From Burkholderiales bacterium (lineage in GTDB: Bacteria; Pseudomonadota; Gammaproteobacteria; Burkholderiales; Burkholderiaceae_C): DNA of 7,286 nucleotides. The stretch is from contig JAABPT010000063.1 of NCBI GenBank assembly GCA_011391855.1, forward strand, positions 1 to 7,286. Direction: 5' to 3'. The notes below the pieces were generated by a model, which worked only from the letters and a program-made list of their open reading frames with translations, was not told the origin of the DNA and ran no database searches. The translations under genes and the position numbers were made by a program. Positions 5,314 to 7,286 of this stretch are shown piece by piece (the stretch's first letter is position 1; every line of letters starts with the position of its first letter).

Positions 5314-7286
5314 ATGACCTTCGAGCAACTCCTTGACGCCGCGATCGACCTGCTTCGCCGCAGGCAACGCATCACGCACGCCGCGCTCAGGCGCCAGTTC
5401 GGACTCGACGACCAGGGGCTGGAAGACCTGAAGCAGGAGTTGATCCTGGGTCAGCGCGTGGCGCGCGACGAGGACGGCCTGGTGCTCGTTTGGCACGAGC
5501 CCGGTGCGCAGCCCGTGCCCGCCCCCGTGCCGACGCAGGCCGAGGCCGAGCGGCGCCAGATCACGATCATGTTCTGCGACCTTGCCGACTCGACCACCTT
5601 GTCGAATGCGCTGGACCCCGAGGAACTGCGCACCGTGCTGCGTGCCTTCCAGGACGCCGCCGGCAGCGTCATTGCGCGCCACGAGGGCTTCGTCAACAGC
5701 TACATGGGCGACGGCATCCTGACCCTGTTCGGCTATCCGCGAGCGCACGAAGACGACGCCTGGCGCGCCGTGCGGGCCGGCCTGGAACTGGCCACCGAAG
5801 TGGCGGCGCTGGAGGGCTTGCCCGGCGGCGTGCGGCTGCGCGTGCGCGTGGGCATCGCCACCGGCACCGTGGTGGTGGGCGACGTCATCGGCCAGGGTGC
5901 CTCGCGCGAGGAAGCCGTGGTCGGCAGCACGCCCAACCTGGCCGCACGGCTGCAGTCGCTGGCGCTGCCCGGCCAGGTGGTCGTTTCCGCAGGCACGCAC
6001 CGGCTGCTGGGCCGCCGCTTCGATTGCCAGGACCTGGGACCGCAGGTGCTGAAGGGCTTTGCCGAGGCGGTGCCGGTCTGGCGCGTGCGCTGCGAGCGCT
6101 CCGACGAGGCGGCGTCGCTGGGCGACGGCGGCGAGCTGACCCTGCTCCCCATGGTTGGCCGAGAAATCGAATTTCCGGCCTTGATGGATTGCTGGCGACT
6201 GGCCTGTGCCGGCGAGGGGCGCATGGTCACGCTGCGCGGCGATGCCGGTCTGGGCAAGTCCCGACTGGCCGAGGCCGTGCGCCAGGCTGCTGGCGCGCAG
6301 CCCCTTGTGGTGTTGCGCTACTTCTGTTCCGAGCAGTTCCAGAATACGGCGCTGTACCCGGTGATCAGCCAGATCCGGCATGGCGCCGGCTTTGCCGAAG
6401 GCGATACGCCCGATGACCGCCTGGACAAGCTGTCGCGGCTGCTGATGGCCGGACTGCCGCCCGCCGAACTGGCCGCCGCCATGCCGTATTTCGCGGCGCT
6501 GCTGTCGGTGCCCACGGCGGGCCGCTTCCCGGCCATCGGCGACAGCCCCGAACGCCAGCGCGAGCTGACCCTGCGCGCGCTGCTGGCCATCTTCGTCGCG
6601 CTGTCGCTCGAGCGACCGGTGCTGGTCCTGTTCGAGGACCTGCACTGGGCCGACCCGACGACGCTGAACCTGTTGCAGCGGCTGGCCGAGGGCATCGCGG
6701 CTTCGCGCGTCATGGTGCTGGCTACCGCCCGGCCCGAGTTCGAGCCGCCCTGGGCCGAACTGCCGCATGCGCTGACGCTGGAGCTGAGCCTGCTCAAGCG
6801 CCACCACCGCGCCAGCATCGTGGCGCAGCATTCGGGCGGCAAGGCGCTGCCGCCTGAGATCCTGGAGCACATCCTGGTCAAGAGCGACGGCATCCCGCTC
6901 TACGTGGAGGAACTGACCAAGGCGATGATGGAGTCCGGCCTGCTGAGCGAGGAGTCCGACCGCTTCGTGCTCACCGGCCCCATGCGCTCGATGGCGGTGC
7001 CGAGCACGCTGCACGATTCGCTGCTGGCGCGGTTGGACCGTTTGTCGGTTGTCAAGGAGGTGGCGCAGGCAGGTGCGGCGATCGGGCGCCAGTTTGCCCA
7101 CGAGACGCTGGCGGCCGTGCTGTCGCTGGACCCGGTCGAGCTGAACCACTCGCTGACGCGCCTGACCGACGCCGGGCTGATCCACAGCCACGGGCTGCCG
7201 CCCGACGCGGTGTACACCTTCAAGCACGCGCTGATCCAGGACGCCGCCTACGCCACCATGCTGCGCCCGCGCCGGCAGCGCCTGCA
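5314..7286 (+). CDS. Class III adenylate/guanylate cyclase domain fused to a STAND/AAA-type ATPase (3' end cut by window)
   Basis: The frame is open from the ATG at 5314 to the window edge (657 full codons), so the C-terminus, usually TPR repeats in this family, is missing. Residues 1-60 form a helical, helix-turn-helix-like segment (ITHAALRRQFGLDDQGLEDLKQELI core) common at the start of such proteins. The cyclase domain (about 82-235) has both metal-binding aspartates, D89 (FCDLADST) and D133 (YMGDG), and the transition-state pair N208/R212 (STPNLAARL). The ATPase follows, with Walker A GDAGLGKS (309-316) and Walker B LVLFEDLHWAD (437-447). The C-terminal visible part (ALIQDAAYATMLRPRRQ) is typical of these ATPases. 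S129 replaces the lysine usually found just before YMGDG, and S205 sits at the second purine-contact position. It probably makes cAMP or another cyclic nucleotide under control of the ATPase module. Its signal is unknown. Confidence 0.92.
   Translation, partial: MTFEQLLDAAIDLLRRRQRITHAALRRQFGLDDQGLEDLKQELILGQRVARDEDGLVLVWHEPGAQPVPAPVPTQAEAERRQITIMFCDLADSTTLSNALDPEELRTVLRAFQDAAGSVIARHEGFVNSYMGDGILTLFGYPRAHEDDAWRAVRAGLELATEVAALEGLPGGVRLRVRVGIATGTVVVGDVIGQGASREEAVVGSTPNLAARLQSLALPGQVVVSAGTHRLLGRRFDCQDLGPQVLKGFAEAVPVWRVRCERSDEAASLGDGGELTLLPMVGREIEFPALMDCWRLACAGEGRMVTLRGDAGLGKSRLAEAVRQAAGAQPLVVLRYFCSEQFQNTALYPVISQIRHGAGFAEGDTPDDRLDKLSRLLMAGLPPAELAAAMPYFAALLSVPTAGRFPAIGDSPERQRELTLRALLAIFVALSLERPVLVLFEDLHWADPTTLNLLQRLAEGIAASRVMVLATARPEFEPPWAELPHALTLELSLLKRHHRASIVAQHSGGKALPPEILEHILVKSDGIPLYVEELTKAMMESGLLSEESDRFVLTGPMRSMAVPSTLHDSLLARLDRLSVVKEVAQAGAAIGRQFAHETLAAVLSLDPVELNHSLTRLTDAGLIHSHGLPPDAVYTFKHALIQDAAYATMLRPRRQRL

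Noticed and set aside
4900..7227. Minus-strand open frame of 775 codons opposite the cyclase gene
   Set aside because: Low-complexity Gln/His/Arg/Gly-rich translation and no family motif; the plus strand here encodes intact cyclase and ATPase motifs.

Overview
The window is very GC-rich, densely packed bacterial DNA. Codon use, the ATGA start/stop overlaps and the style of the proteins suggest a betaproteobacterium, probably of the order Burkholderiales. That assignment is an inference; no rRNA or other taxonomic marker is present. There is no tRNA, rRNA, insertion sequence or CRISPR array.

The left 60% (45-4274) is one minus-strand operon of five genes. In transcription order they are: a 'thermostable hemolysin'-family protein (GNAT/autoinducer-synthase-like), an AMP-binding acyl/aryl-CoA-ligase-type adenylating enzyme, a haem-oxygenase-like (CADD/UndA-like) non-haem di-iron oxidase candidate, a classical short-chain dehydrogenase, and an exported TPR-repeat protein. 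Three of the four junctions are ATGA overlaps and the fourth is a 9-base gap, so the genes are almost certainly co-transcribed and translationally coupled. The set reads as a small dedicated metabolic pathway: activate an acid, transfer or modify it, oxidise it, then reduce or oxidise the product. I know of no experimentally defined product for it.

The divergent intergenic region (4275-4446) holds a perfect CTTAAT-N5-CTTAAT direct repeat oriented toward the operon. It matches the published PmrA (BasR) box pattern and is the most specific regulatory clue in the window. The same gap holds a 14-base palindrome and a possible -10 element just before the next gene.

The right part is on the plus strand: a complete glutathione S-transferase (4447-5184), then, after 129 bases, a large signalling protein that runs off the right edge (5314-7286). 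That protein has an N-terminal helix-turn-helix-like segment, a class III nucleotidyl cyclase domain and a STAND/AAA-type ATPase. It is the largest gene in the window. Its cyclase domain has serine where family members usually carry the purine-specifying lysine.
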